Assembly: GCA_047630275.1 (NCBI GenBank)
Contig: JBLHVN010000002.1
Location: 1,204,053-1,268,052 of the forward strand
Reading direction: 5' to 3'
Source of the DNA: GCA-2720865 sp047630275
GTDB lineage: Bacteria > Bdellovibrionota > Bacteriovoracia > Bacteriovoracales > Bacteriovoracaceae
DNA length: 64,000 bases
Below are positions 16,671 to 23,773 of the stretch, piece after piece (position 1 is the first letter of the stretch; each line of letters begins with the position of its first letter). Under the pieces are notes generated by a model. The model was not told the DNA's origin. It saw only the letters and a program-made list of their open reading frames with translations, and did no database searches. The position numbers were made by a program, and so were the translations under genes.

Positions 16671-16688
16671 TGTCAAAAATTTAAACAG
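16670..16688 (+). promoter_or_regulatory. Candidate enhancer-binding-protein site upstream of peptide A
   Basis: The imperfect inverted repeat TTGTCAAAAATTTAAACAG matches 15 of 19 bases of the perfect inverted repeat at 18470-18488. It lies 76 bases upstream of the sigma-54-like promoter, against 77 in the other copy. That distance is typical for sigma-54 activator sites. Confidence 0.45.
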
Positions 16689-16745
16689 TCATCAAATTCC
16701 TAACTAAAGTATCTCTCTAACCTATTAATAATTGACTCCTAACAG

Positions 16746-16763
16746 TTGGCACAGCAAGTGCAT
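16746..16763 (+). promoter_or_regulatory. Sigma-54-type promoter of secreted peptide A
   Basis: TTGGCAC at 16746-16752 and GTGCAT at 16758-16763 place GG (16748-16749) and GC (16760-16761) ten bases apart, the exact -24/-12 spacing required by sigma-54 (consensus TGGCAC-N5-TTGCA). The start of transcription would be near 16773, 25 bases before the gene. Confidence 0.65.
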
Positions 16764-16797
16764 TGTAAACAGTAATTAAATTACCAGGAGAGAAAGA

Positions 16798-16986
16798 ATG
16801 AAAAAGCTAATTATCACATTATTACTAGGACTAAGTTTCACAAACGTTGGATTTACTGCAGGTTATGGTGAAGACATGAAAGGTGAATGTACAAAAGGAA
16901 AAGATTCTACGAGAGCTCAAGAAGTACTTGTTGAAGGATCATCTTCTTCTAAAGAAGCAGTTCAAACAAAATCTAAGTCAAAATAA
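16798..16986 (+). CDS. Small secreted peptide A (paralogue of peptide B)
   Basis: 62 residues. A signal peptide (MKKLIITLLLGLSFTNVGFT) is followed by AGYGEDMKGEC..., a polar mature peptide of about 42 residues with a single Cys, ending in a Ser/Lys tail (KSKSK). The first 31 mature residues are identical to those of the peptide at 18615, although the signal peptides differ. It has no similarity that I recognise to toxins or bacteriocins. It is monocistronic, with a sigma-54-like promoter upstream, GGAGAG as ribosome binding site and a terminator downstream. A secreted or periplasmic role is likely; the rest is unknown. Confidence 0.75.
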   Translation: MKKLIITLLLGLSFTNVGFTAGYGEDMKGECTKGKDSTRAQEVLVEGSSSSKEAVQTKSKSK

Positions 16987-17028
16987 AGAAAGATTCGCTT
17001 CTCCCCCTAGAGCGATGAAAGTCAGAAA

Positions 17029-17060
17029 AAAGCCCGGTACCCCTAATGCCGGGCTTTTTA
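17029..17060 (+). terminator. Rho-independent terminator after peptide A
   Basis: AAGCCCGG (17030-17037) pairs with CCGGGCTT (17049-17056), followed by TTTT. It ends about 30 bases before the aldehyde dehydrogenase start. Confidence 0.8.
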
Positions 17061-17089
17061 ATTTTCACAGACAGGCCTATAATAGCTAA

Positions 17090-18469
17090 ATGCAAGAAAA
17101 CACGATAATTGAGCTCCATGAGCAGCAAAGAGAGTTCTTCTCTACTAAACAAACCTATTCCTTAGAGGCCCGAAAAGCCGCTTTAGAGGCCTTGATTAGC
17201 CTTGTTAAAGACAATGAGCCTAGGATCTTTGAAGCGCTTAAACTTGATCTTGGGAAGTCTCAGTTTGAGTCTTTTATTGGTGAAACTGGCTTTATTGTTA
17301 ATGAAGCAAAACATGCCAAAAAGAAGCTTAAGTCTTGGATGAATAAGAGACGAGTTAAAACTCCCTTAATTCAGTTTCCAGCGAGAAGCTATATTGTCCC
17401 CGAGCCCTTAGGCGTGACCCTAATCATTTCCCCCTGGAATTACCCTTTTCAGCTCTTGTTCTCACCCTTAATAGGTGCCTTAAGCGCCGGTAACACGGCT
17501 ATGTTAAAGCCAAGTGAAATGGCCCCTCATATCTCTAAGCTAGTCGCAGAATTAGTTCCTAAGTACTTTGATAAAAAACTAGTGACAGTTGTCGAGGGTT
17601 CTATCCCGGAGACGACTTCATTATTAAAACTTAGGTTTGATCATATCTTCTTCACTGGAAATGAGTTTGTGGGAAAGGTGGTTATGAAAGCTGCAGCCGA
17701 GTTCTTAACCCCAGTAACATTAGAATTAGGAGGGAAGAGCCCTTGCGCCATCTTTGAAGTGCATGACTTAGACTTAGTAGCGAAAAGGATTGTTTGGGGG
17801 AAGTATTTTAACAGTGGCCAGACATGCGTAGCGCCTGATTACTTACTTATCAAAAAGGGTAAGAAAGAAGAATTAGTAAAAGCGATTAAGAAGACAATAG
17901 AAGAATACTATAAAGACCCTAAGCAATCTGATGATTACGGCAGGATCATTAATAAGAACCATTTTGAAAGGTTAGAGGGATTGATTGAGGATGAAAAAGT
18001 TCTTCTTGAGTATGGCTCTGATAAAGATAGCCTTTATATGGGACCTATCCTCATTGATGCCAATGAGTTCTCATCATCAATGAGTGGAGAGATCTTTGGA
18101 CCTCTACTGCCTATACTTGAGTTTGATAACTTTTCAGAAGCCATTGAGTTTGTAAGGCAAAGACCTAAGCCTCTGGCCTCTTATATTTTTAGTGATAATG
18201 ATAATAATATAGAAGATTGGCAGTCATATATATCCTCTGGGGGAATGTGTATAAACGATACCGTGGTCCATATGAGTACAGAGACTCTACCCTTTGGTGG
18301 GGTCGGTCCTAGTGGGATGGGCTCTTATCATGGACGAGATAGCTTCGATACCTTTAGTCATCTTAAGAGCGTCATGAAGAGGTACCTCTTTTGGGACCTT
18401 CCTGTGCGCTATCCTCCCTATACAGGAAAGCTCTCTATTATAAGAAAAATTTTCAAGCTTTTAGGGTAA
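17090..18469 (+). CDS. Aldehyde dehydrogenase, ALDH3-like
   Basis: 459 residues, the compact size of ALDH3-type (fatty/aromatic aldehyde) dehydrogenases. Landmarks are SPWNYPFQLLFSPLIGALSAGN (NAD-binding/Asn transition-state region, about 107-128), the general base in LELGGKSP (about 210) and the nucleophile in NSGQTCVAPDY (about 243). It oxidises aldehydes to acids with NAD(P)+. The C-terminal RYPPYTGKLSIIRKIFKLL tail is amphipathic, as in membrane-associated ALDH3 members. It sits between the twin peptide genes and is separated from both by a terminator or promoter, so there is no evidence that it shares their function. Confidence 0.88.
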   Translation: MQENTIIELHEQQREFFSTKQTYSLEARKAALEALISLVKDNEPRIFEALKLDLGKSQFESFIGETGFIVNEAKHAKKKLKSWMNKRRVKTPLIQFPARSYIVPEPLGVTLIISPWNYPFQLLFSPLIGALSAGNTAMLKPSEMAPHISKLVAELVPKYFDKKLVTVVEGSIPETTSLLKLRFDHIFFTGNEFVGKVVMKAAAEFLTPVTLELGGKSPCAIFEVHDLDLVAKRIVWGKYFNSGQTCVAPDYLLIKKGKKEELVKAIKKTIEEYYKDPKQSDDYGRIINKNHFERLEGLIEDEKVLLEYGSDKDSLYMGPILIDANEFSSSMSGEIFGPLLPILEFDNFSEAIEFVRQRPKPLASYIFSDNDNNIEDWQSYISSGGMCINDTVVHMSTETLPFGGVGPSGMGSYHGRDSFDTFSHLKSVMKRYLFWDLPVRYPPYTGKLSIIRKIFKLLG

Positions 18470-18488
18470 TTGTCTAAAACTTAGACAA
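18470..18488 (+). promoter_or_regulatory. Inverted repeat, candidate activator site upstream of peptide B
   Basis: TTGTCTAA-AAC-TTAGACAA is a perfect 8-base inverted repeat starting right after the aldehyde dehydrogenase stop codon, with a further half site TTAGACAG at 18501-18508. It is not followed by a T run, so it is not a terminator. It lies 77 bases before the sigma-54-like promoter and has a counterpart at 16670. Confidence 0.5.
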
Positions 18489-18546
18489 CTTTAAACTCAA
18501 TTAGACAGCTGAGACTTCTAAGTAGCCCTTTCTATTAGGGTGGTTC

Positions 18547-18564
18547 TTGGCATCTTACGTGCAT
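18547..18564 (+). promoter_or_regulatory. Sigma-54-type promoter of secreted peptide B
   Basis: TTGGCAT at 18547-18553 and GTGCAT at 18559-18564 have GG and GC ten bases apart, as in the promoter of peptide A, with the same flank GTGCATT.TAAA. The predicted transcription start is near 18574, 40 bases before the ATG. Confidence 0.62.
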
Positions 18565-18614
18565 TATAAATAGTATATAAAACTTAAAATTTTACTCTTT
18601 TAGGAGGAGTCAAT

Positions 18615-18800
18615 ATGAAAACACTATTTATTCTTATGCTAGCTTTTATGGCCATTAATGTTTCTTATGCTGCAGGTTACGGTGAAGACATGAAAGGTGA
18701 ATGTACGAAAGGAAAAGATTCTACGAGAGCTCAAGAAGTACTTGTTGAAGGATCATCTTCTTCTTCAGAATCTAAGAAAGCAAATTCAAAATCTAAGTAA
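18615..18800 (+). CDS. Small secreted peptide B (paralogue of peptide A)
   Basis: 61 residues with a strong ribosome binding site (GGAGGAG, 18603-18609). The signal peptide MKTLFILMLAFMAINVSYA differs from that of peptide A, but the mature part is the same for 31 residues from AGYGEDM to GSSSS and then diverges into a Ser/Lys tail ending KSK. At the nucleotide level the shared part differs at only two third-codon positions in about 93 bases. One Cys per mature peptide permits disulfide-linked dimers. The function is unknown; regulation by sigma-54 is suggested by the promoter. Confidence 0.75.
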   Translation: MKTLFILMLAFMAINVSYAAGYGEDMKGECTKGKDSTRAQEVLVEGSSSSSESKKANSKSK

Positions 18801-18827
18801 TTTAAAAATAAATTCTGGTAATTAAAG

Positions 18828-18852
18828 AGGGCCCATTTATTGGGCCTTTTTT
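18828..18852 (+). terminator. Rho-independent terminator after peptide B
   Basis: GGCCCA (18830-18835) pairs with TGGGCC (18841-18846), followed by TTTTTT. The T run overlaps the 3' end of the convergent gene, so it may work in one direction only. Confidence 0.75.
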
Positions 18853-19142
18853 AATATATTCTCTAGAAACTCTTTCTCTTCTTCAGTGTACTTTCCCATA
18901 GGCTTTTTAGTACTGCTCGACTTTGTCTTAACAATATCTTTTTTCGGGGGAACGGTGTTTGAAAAAAACTTCTTAGACTTAGCAATCCCTTCTTTAGACC
19001 CTTCTCTTACATAAGAAAAAATGTTCTTAGTTAACGGTCTTGCGGCTTTTTCAAGGCTATAAAACAGAGGCGTTCCACTCATTGGAATAGTAAGTATAAA
19101 AAAGCTGAGTGAAAAATAGAAAAGAAATTTAATAACAAACAT
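18837..19142 (-). CDS. Hypothetical small exported or membrane-anchored protein, 101 aa
   Basis: An N-terminal hydrophobic segment (residues 4-22, FLFYFSLSFFILTIPMSG) could be a signal peptide or anchor. The remainder is basic and helical (residues 30-75) with a Lys/Ser/Pro linker and a terminal EEEKEFLENILKKAQ helix. No family is recognised. It lies nine bases downstream of the CheY-like gene on the same strand and is probably co-transcribed with it. Confidence 0.5.
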   Translation of the reverse strand: MFVIKFLFYFSLSFFILTIPMSGTPLFYSLEKAARPLTKNIFSYVREGSKEGIAKSKKFFSNTVPPKKDIVKTKSSSTKKPMGKYTEEEKEFLENILKKAQ

Positions 19143-19151
19143 AAAATATCC

Positions 19152-19556
19152 TTAGAGAGAATCTTTTAACATATTGGTTGCAACTTTTAAGACAGACCTT
19201 TTTAAGGTTTCTGCATCAAAAGGCTTGGCTAAAAAATCTATAGCCCCATTAGAGATAGATTCAATTATAATATTCTCTAAATCTAAGCTAGACATCATGA
19301 TAATAGAAATAGGTCTATTTGAAACCTCATTCAGTTTTTTTGCGAGTTCCATACCACTAATATTTGGCATAACTACATCAATAATAAAAAGATTGGCTTT
19401 GGTGCTAGAGATAAGAGCGATAGCTTCTTCAGCGTTACCGGCTTGGCCGACAACATCGAACTCACTTTTTTCAAGAATATCTACGACAGTCTTTCTCGTG
19501 AATTCGGCATCATCTACTACGGCTATTTTTACAATACTTTTAGGATCTTTTGACAT
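19152..19556 (-). CDS. Stand-alone response regulator receiver (CheY-like)
   Basis: 134 residues consisting of one receiver domain and no output domain. The acidic pocket is in VVDDAEFTRKT (residues 13-14), the phospho-acceptor Asp in LFIIDVVMPNISGMEL, the switch Ser in MMSS and the conserved Lys in FLAKPFD. Such proteins relay phosphorylation to motors or other partners. The region contains no histidine kinase, so the partner is unknown. Its start is 64 bases from the end of lon on the same strand. Confidence 0.92.
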   Translation of the reverse strand: MSKDPKSIVKIAVVDDAEFTRKTVVDILEKSEFDVVGQAGNAEEAIALISSTKANLFIIDVVMPNISGMELAKKLNEVSNRPISIIMMSSLDLENIIIESISNGAIDFLAKPFDAETLKRSVLKVATNMLKDSL

Positions 19557-19620
19557 GCATCTATTCTAGCAGAAATAGAGCATATCAAAAGCCCGGAAGA
19601 ATTTTACTCAAGTTTAAATA

Positions 19621-22044
19621 TTAAGCGGCCATTGGAGGAAGTTCAGATCCTCTTTTGGCCTTCTTCTTCTTGTTCTTTGCCATGTATTCCTTCCAACCAA
19701 CTAGAGCTACTTCTAGAACTTGATCGAAATTCTTTACTGGTACGAACTTTAAGGTCTTGCGGTACTCATCTGGAATATCCTCAAGGTCTTTTCTGTTCTT
19801 CCATGGCATAACGACGGTCTTAATATTCATTCTCATGGCTGCGAGAGACTTCTCTTTGAGTCCACCAATTGGTAGGACTTTTCCGGTAAGCGTTATCTCG
19901 CCAGTCATAGCAACAGACTTATCTATAGGAAGACCTGTGATAAGAGACATGATCGCCGTGGCAAGAGTGATCCCTGCACTTGGCCCGTCCTTTGGGGTTG
20001 CCCCTGCAGGAAGATGGATATGCACTTCATGGTTTTCAAAGAAGTCCTCCTGAAGACCGAAATCCTCAGCTCTACTTCTTATGAAACCAATGGCTGTTTG
20101 AGCAGACTCTTTCATCACATCACCAAGTTGACCGGTAAGTGTAATGCCTGCGCCTTTCATTTTGGTTGTTTCAATATAGAGAACTTGGCCACCTGCTGAA
20201 GTCCAGGCTAAACCTGTTGCAACTCCAACTTCATCCTCTTCTTTTTCATCATCCTTCGTGTAGACTGGTGGTCCTAGAAGTTTGTAGACAGTATCAGAGA
20301 ATAGATGCGTCTTATTCTGTTCGCCTTGAGCGATCTTCATTGCTACTTTTCTACAAAGTGCGCCAATTTGTCTCTCGAGGTTTCTTAGTCCTGCTTCAGA
20401 AGTAAAGGACTTGATTACATTCTTAAGCGCTTCATCGTGAAATTCCACATGCTCTTCAGTAATCCCATTTTCTTCTAATTGTTTTGGTACTAAATACTTC
20501 TTACTAATGGCTAGCTTTTCTTCTTGGGTATACCCAGAAAGGTTAATCACTTCCATTCTATCTCTTAGTGGACCTGGAATATCTTGAAGAACATTCGAAG
20601 TCGCAATAAACATTACGTTTGAAAGATCAAAAGGTACGTTTAGGTAATGATCTCTAAAATTGTGGTTTTGCTCTGGATCAAGAACCTCAAGAAGAGCACT
20701 TGAAGGATCTCCCTTAAAGTCGCCCCCTAACTTATCAACTTCGTCTAAAAGGATAAGTGGATTGTTTGTTTTAGCCTGTTTAAGGGCTTGAATAAAACGG
20801 CCTGGCATAGAACCAACATATGTTCTTCTATGTCCTCTAATTTCAGCCTCATCTTTTACACCACCTAGAGAAATCCTAATAAATTCTCTACCGGTTGCCT
20901 TAGCAATTGATTTACCAAGACTTGTTTTACCAACTCCTGGAGGACCACTAAAACAAAGAATTGGGCCTTTCATACCATTGCCTTTAAGCGACCTTACGGC
21001 TAGGTATTCTAAGATTCTTTCCTTTACTTTTTTAAGGTCAAAATGATCTTCGTCTAAAATCTCGAGAGACTTTTCAAGATTTACAGTCTCTTCTGAAGAG
21101 ACGGACCAAGGTAGGTCTGTCATCCACTCTAAATAAGTGCGAAGGATGCTTGATTCAGAAGAATCAGGGTGCATCTTTTCAAGACGGACTAGTTGCTTGG
21201 TTGTTTCTTTTTCTACTTCCTCAGGCATTCCAGCTTTTTCGATCTTATCTCTGAATTCTTGGAACTCATCTTCAGCTGGCTCATTTCCATCATCACCAAG
21301 TTCAGACTTAATGGCGCGGATTTGCTCGCGAAGAAAGAATTCTTTTTGATTCTTGGCCATGTCATCTTCCGCTACACCTTTTATCTTAGCTTGCATGCCA
21401 AGGATCTCTAGTTCGCGAGAGAGGATTTCATTTATTTTATGCAGTCTTTCAACTGGATCTAATACTTCTAAAATCATTTGGGCTTCAGCTACGTGGAGAT
21501 TCATATTTGAAGCAACAAGATCAGCAAGACGACCAGGGTCTTGAATATCTTCTAATACCATTAAGATATCAGGGGATAGAATTTTTCCCATCGAGATAAC
21601 TTTTTCAAGTTGTTCTCTGATTGATCTCATTAAAGCACTGACGGCTACGTTCTCATTTTCTGGAACTACGTCTTCTACTTTTTCAAGTTTAGTTATAAAG
21701 TATGGCTCGCTCTGTTCAAAACTTTGGATCTTAGCTTTTGTTAAGCCTTGAACTAAAATCTTGATCCTTCCATCAGGTAGCTTTCTCATTCTCATGATCA
21801 TGGCCACTGTTCCCATTTCGAAGATTTCGGATGGGGTCGGAGTTTCTGCTTTAATATCTTTTTGACTTGATAAGAAAATAAGTCTGTCAGAACTATTAAG
21901 TGCATGCTCGACGGCTTGGATTGATGATTCTCTTCCCACAAATAGCGGAAGAATCATGAACGGGTATACAACTATATCGCGAATTGGCAGGAGGGGAAGT
22001 TTATCCTTAAACTCAATGCTATCACCCTCGTAATTTGTCACCAT
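19621..22044 (-). CDS. lon: ATP-dependent protease Lon
   Basis: 807 residues, typical for LonA. The N-terminal substrate-binding domain begins KLPLLPIRDIVVYPFMILPLFVGR. It is followed by the coiled region, the AAA+ module with Walker A GPPGVGKTSLG and Walker B ILLDEVDKL, and the serine protease domain with the catalytic Ser in PKDGPSAGIT and a downstream catalytic Lys (KVLPIGGLKEK). It degrades misfolded and regulatory proteins in the cytoplasm. A heat-shock-like promoter is visible upstream. The ribosome binding site AAGGAGAG precedes the ATG. Confidence 0.97.
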   Translation of the reverse strand: MVTNYEGDSIEFKDKLPLLPIRDIVVYPFMILPLFVGRESSIQAVEHALNSSDRLIFLSSQKDIKAETPTPSEIFEMGTVAMIMRMRKLPDGRIKILVQGLTKAKIQSFEQSEPYFITKLEKVEDVVPENENVAVSALMRSIREQLEKVISMGKILSPDILMVLEDIQDPGRLADLVASNMNLHVAEAQMILEVLDPVERLHKINEILSRELEILGMQAKIKGVAEDDMAKNQKEFFLREQIRAIKSELGDDGNEPAEDEFQEFRDKIEKAGMPEEVEKETTKQLVRLEKMHPDSSESSILRTYLEWMTDLPWSVSSEETVNLEKSLEILDEDHFDLKKVKERILEYLAVRSLKGNGMKGPILCFSGPPGVGKTSLGKSIAKATGREFIRISLGGVKDEAEIRGHRRTYVGSMPGRFIQALKQAKTNNPLILLDEVDKLGGDFKGDPSSALLEVLDPEQNHNFRDHYLNVPFDLSNVMFIATSNVLQDIPGPLRDRMEVINLSGYTQEEKLAISKKYLVPKQLEENGITEEHVEFHDEALKNVIKSFTSEAGLRNLERQIGALCRKVAMKIAQGEQNKTHLFSDTVYKLLGPPVYTKDDEKEEDEVGVATGLAWTSAGGQVLYIETTKMKGAGITLTGQLGDVMKESAQTAIGFIRSRAEDFGLQEDFFENHEVHIHLPAGATPKDGPSAGITLATAIMSLITGLPIDKSVAMTGEITLTGKVLPIGGLKEKSLAAMRMNIKTVVMPWKNRKDLEDIPDEYRKTLKFVPVKNFDQVLEVALVGWKEYMAKNKKKKAKRGSELPPMAA

Positions 22045-22092
22045 ACTCTCTCCTTAAAGTAACGGTATTGCCTCTACAGGTAGGCATGATAC

Positions 22093-22122
22093 GAATCGGG
22101 AAAATCTTTCCGATTCTTTAAG
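22093..22122 (-). promoter_or_regulatory. Candidate heat-shock (sigma-32-like) promoter and inverted repeat upstream of lon
   Basis: On the minus strand CTTAAAG (22122-22116), 15 bases, then CCCGATTC (22100-22093) resembles the sigma-32 consensus CTTGAAA-N13-15-CCCCATNT. The same bases form a perfect 7-bp inverted repeat GAATCGG/CCGATTC (22093-22099 and 22110-22116), which might instead be an operator. Confidence 0.35.
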
Positions 22123-22267
22123 CTTTTTGTGGTCGTAAAGCATAATAAATTTTAAAATTGTTTAGTGATATTGAGTGCTTTGATCGGTTACAATAGATAA
22201 GTCTTAGGAATAAGGTAGTACCTGATTAAGCTAGTTGAAGTAAATTAATCAAGAAAGGAAAAAAAAT

Positions 22268-23671
22268 ATGTCTGACTCATTTGGTTGTGTGATCTTAGCC
22301 GCAGGAAAAGGAACTAGATTAAAGTTGAACGACCCTAAGCCTCTAGTCCCCCTAATGGGCAGGCGTTTGGTGGATTATGCTATTGAATCATTACGCGATT
22401 TTATGGTGAATAATTCAGGCAATGGCGAAGTAAACCTCGTAATTGGGCATGAAAAAGAAAAAGTTCAGGAACATTCGAAAAAAAGTGCAAATAAATTTAA
22501 TGTCGAGGTAGGTTTTTCCATTCAAGAAAAACAATTAGGAACGGCTCATGCTCTTAAGTGCTACTTTGATCAAAATGAGAAGGCGTCGAGCTTTGATTAC
22601 ACAGTAATTATGTGTGCTGATACTCCACTTATAAGTGGTGAAGTCCTAAGTGAACTTTATGAAGCGCTTAAGAAGGACGATCTTGATGGTGTTGCTGCAA
22701 GCTTTGAAACTAAGGATCCTACTGGCCTAGGAAGAATTATTCGTTGTGATAAAGGCTTCAGAATCGTTGAACATAAAGACGCTAATAAAGAAGAACTTCT
22801 TATAAGTGAAGTTAACTCTGGAATGTACATCGTTAAAACTTCATACATCACTAAGCATCTAAGTAATATAAAGAGCGAAAATGCCGCAGGCGAGTTTTAT
22901 CTGACAGATCTTTTTCAAGAGAACTCTAATGTTAAGCCAAAGATCTTTGAAGATGAGAAAACCTTCTTAGGGGTTAATGACTTAGCTCAACTTGAACAAA
23001 TCGAGAATCTTTTAAGAAGAAGAAAAGCTAGAGTGCTCCGAGAAAATGGAGTTAGGTTTATAGACTCTAGGCATGTCTATATAGATGAAGACGTAGAAGT
23101 TGGTTTTGGTAGTTTAATCTATCCTAGCGTGAGCCTCTTTGGTTCTACAGTTATTGGAAAAGATAGTATCATCGAAACAGGTTCTATCCTTACTGATTCA
23201 AAGGTAGGGATCAATACAGTTATAAAGGCCTATTCAACCTTAGAGGAATCTATTGTGGGAGATGAGGCAGCTATCGGACCATACGCAAGGCTAAGACCAA
23301 AGGCAGACATTGGCTCAAGGTCTAAGATTGGAAACTTTGTGGAAATTAAAAAATCAAAATTAGCTGAAGGCGTAAAAGTCTCCCATCTATCCTATGTAGG
23401 GGATGCCGAAATTGGCGAAGACGTTAATATTGGTTGTGGTTTTATTACTTGTAACTATGACGGTGCAAATAAACACCTAACCAAGATCGGCAAAGGCAGC
23501 TTTATTGGATCAGACTCTCAAATGATCGCCCCAGTTACTCTTGGTGAAGAATGTTATGTGGCGAGTGGGTCTACCATTAACCAGGATATTCCTAGTGGGG
23601 GCTTTGCTATCGCCCGAGGTAGGCAGGTCACAAAAGAGGGCATGGCGCGGAAATTCATTAAAAAGAAGTAA
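22268..23671 (+). CDS. glmU: Bifunctional GlcNAc-1-P uridylyltransferase / GlcN-1-P acetyltransferase
   Basis: 467 residues. The N-terminal pyrophosphorylase domain (about 1-235) has CVILAAGKGTRLK, then PKPL and later AADTPL-like CADTPLI. The C-terminal left-handed beta-helix (about 255-460) has GPYARLRPKADIG, KIGNFVEIKKSKL, the catalytic-region CNYDGANKHLTKIG and IAPVTLGE. It makes UDP-GlcNAc for peptidoglycan and lipopolysaccharide in the cytoplasm. glmS follows after 102 bases, so the two enzymes of the pathway are adjacent. A TACAAT at 22189-22194 may be the -10 element; I could not settle a -35. Confidence 0.96.
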   Translation: MSDSFGCVILAAGKGTRLKLNDPKPLVPLMGRRLVDYAIESLRDFMVNNSGNGEVNLVIGHEKEKVQEHSKKSANKFNVEVGFSIQEKQLGTAHALKCYFDQNEKASSFDYTVIMCADTPLISGEVLSELYEALKKDDLDGVAASFETKDPTGLGRIIRCDKGFRIVEHKDANKEELLISEVNSGMYIVKTSYITKHLSNIKSENAAGEFYLTDLFQENSNVKPKIFEDEKTFLGVNDLAQLEQIENLLRRRKARVLRENGVRFIDSRHVYIDEDVEVGFGSLIYPSVSLFGSTVIGKDSIIETGSILTDSKVGINTVIKAYSTLEESIVGDEAAIGPYARLRPKADIGSRSKIGNFVEIKKSKLAEGVKVSHLSYVGDAEIGEDVNIGCGFITCNYDGANKHLTKIGKGSFIGSDSQMIAPVTLGEECYVASGSTINQDIPSGGFAIARGRQVTKEGMARKFIKKK

Positions 23672-23773
23672 TGATTTTAACGGGTTCTGCATCGTGTAAA
23701 ATGCACAATGGGTCTTTCCTTAAATCCCTATAAAGTGGTAAAAATAGTCCATATTTTAACAGGTTAGGAAATT

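Noticed and set aside
16883..17089. 68-codon frame overlapping peptide A
   Set aside because: Different frame of peptide A that runs through the terminator; no signal or ribosome binding site.
18501..18515. Second inverted repeat with TTAGACAG taken as terminator
   Set aside because: There is no T run and the half site fits the activator-site pattern better.
23672..23773. Possible glmS ribozyme or riboswitch before glmS
   Set aside because: The gap is only 102 bases and lacks the conserved ribozyme core; no such element is visible.
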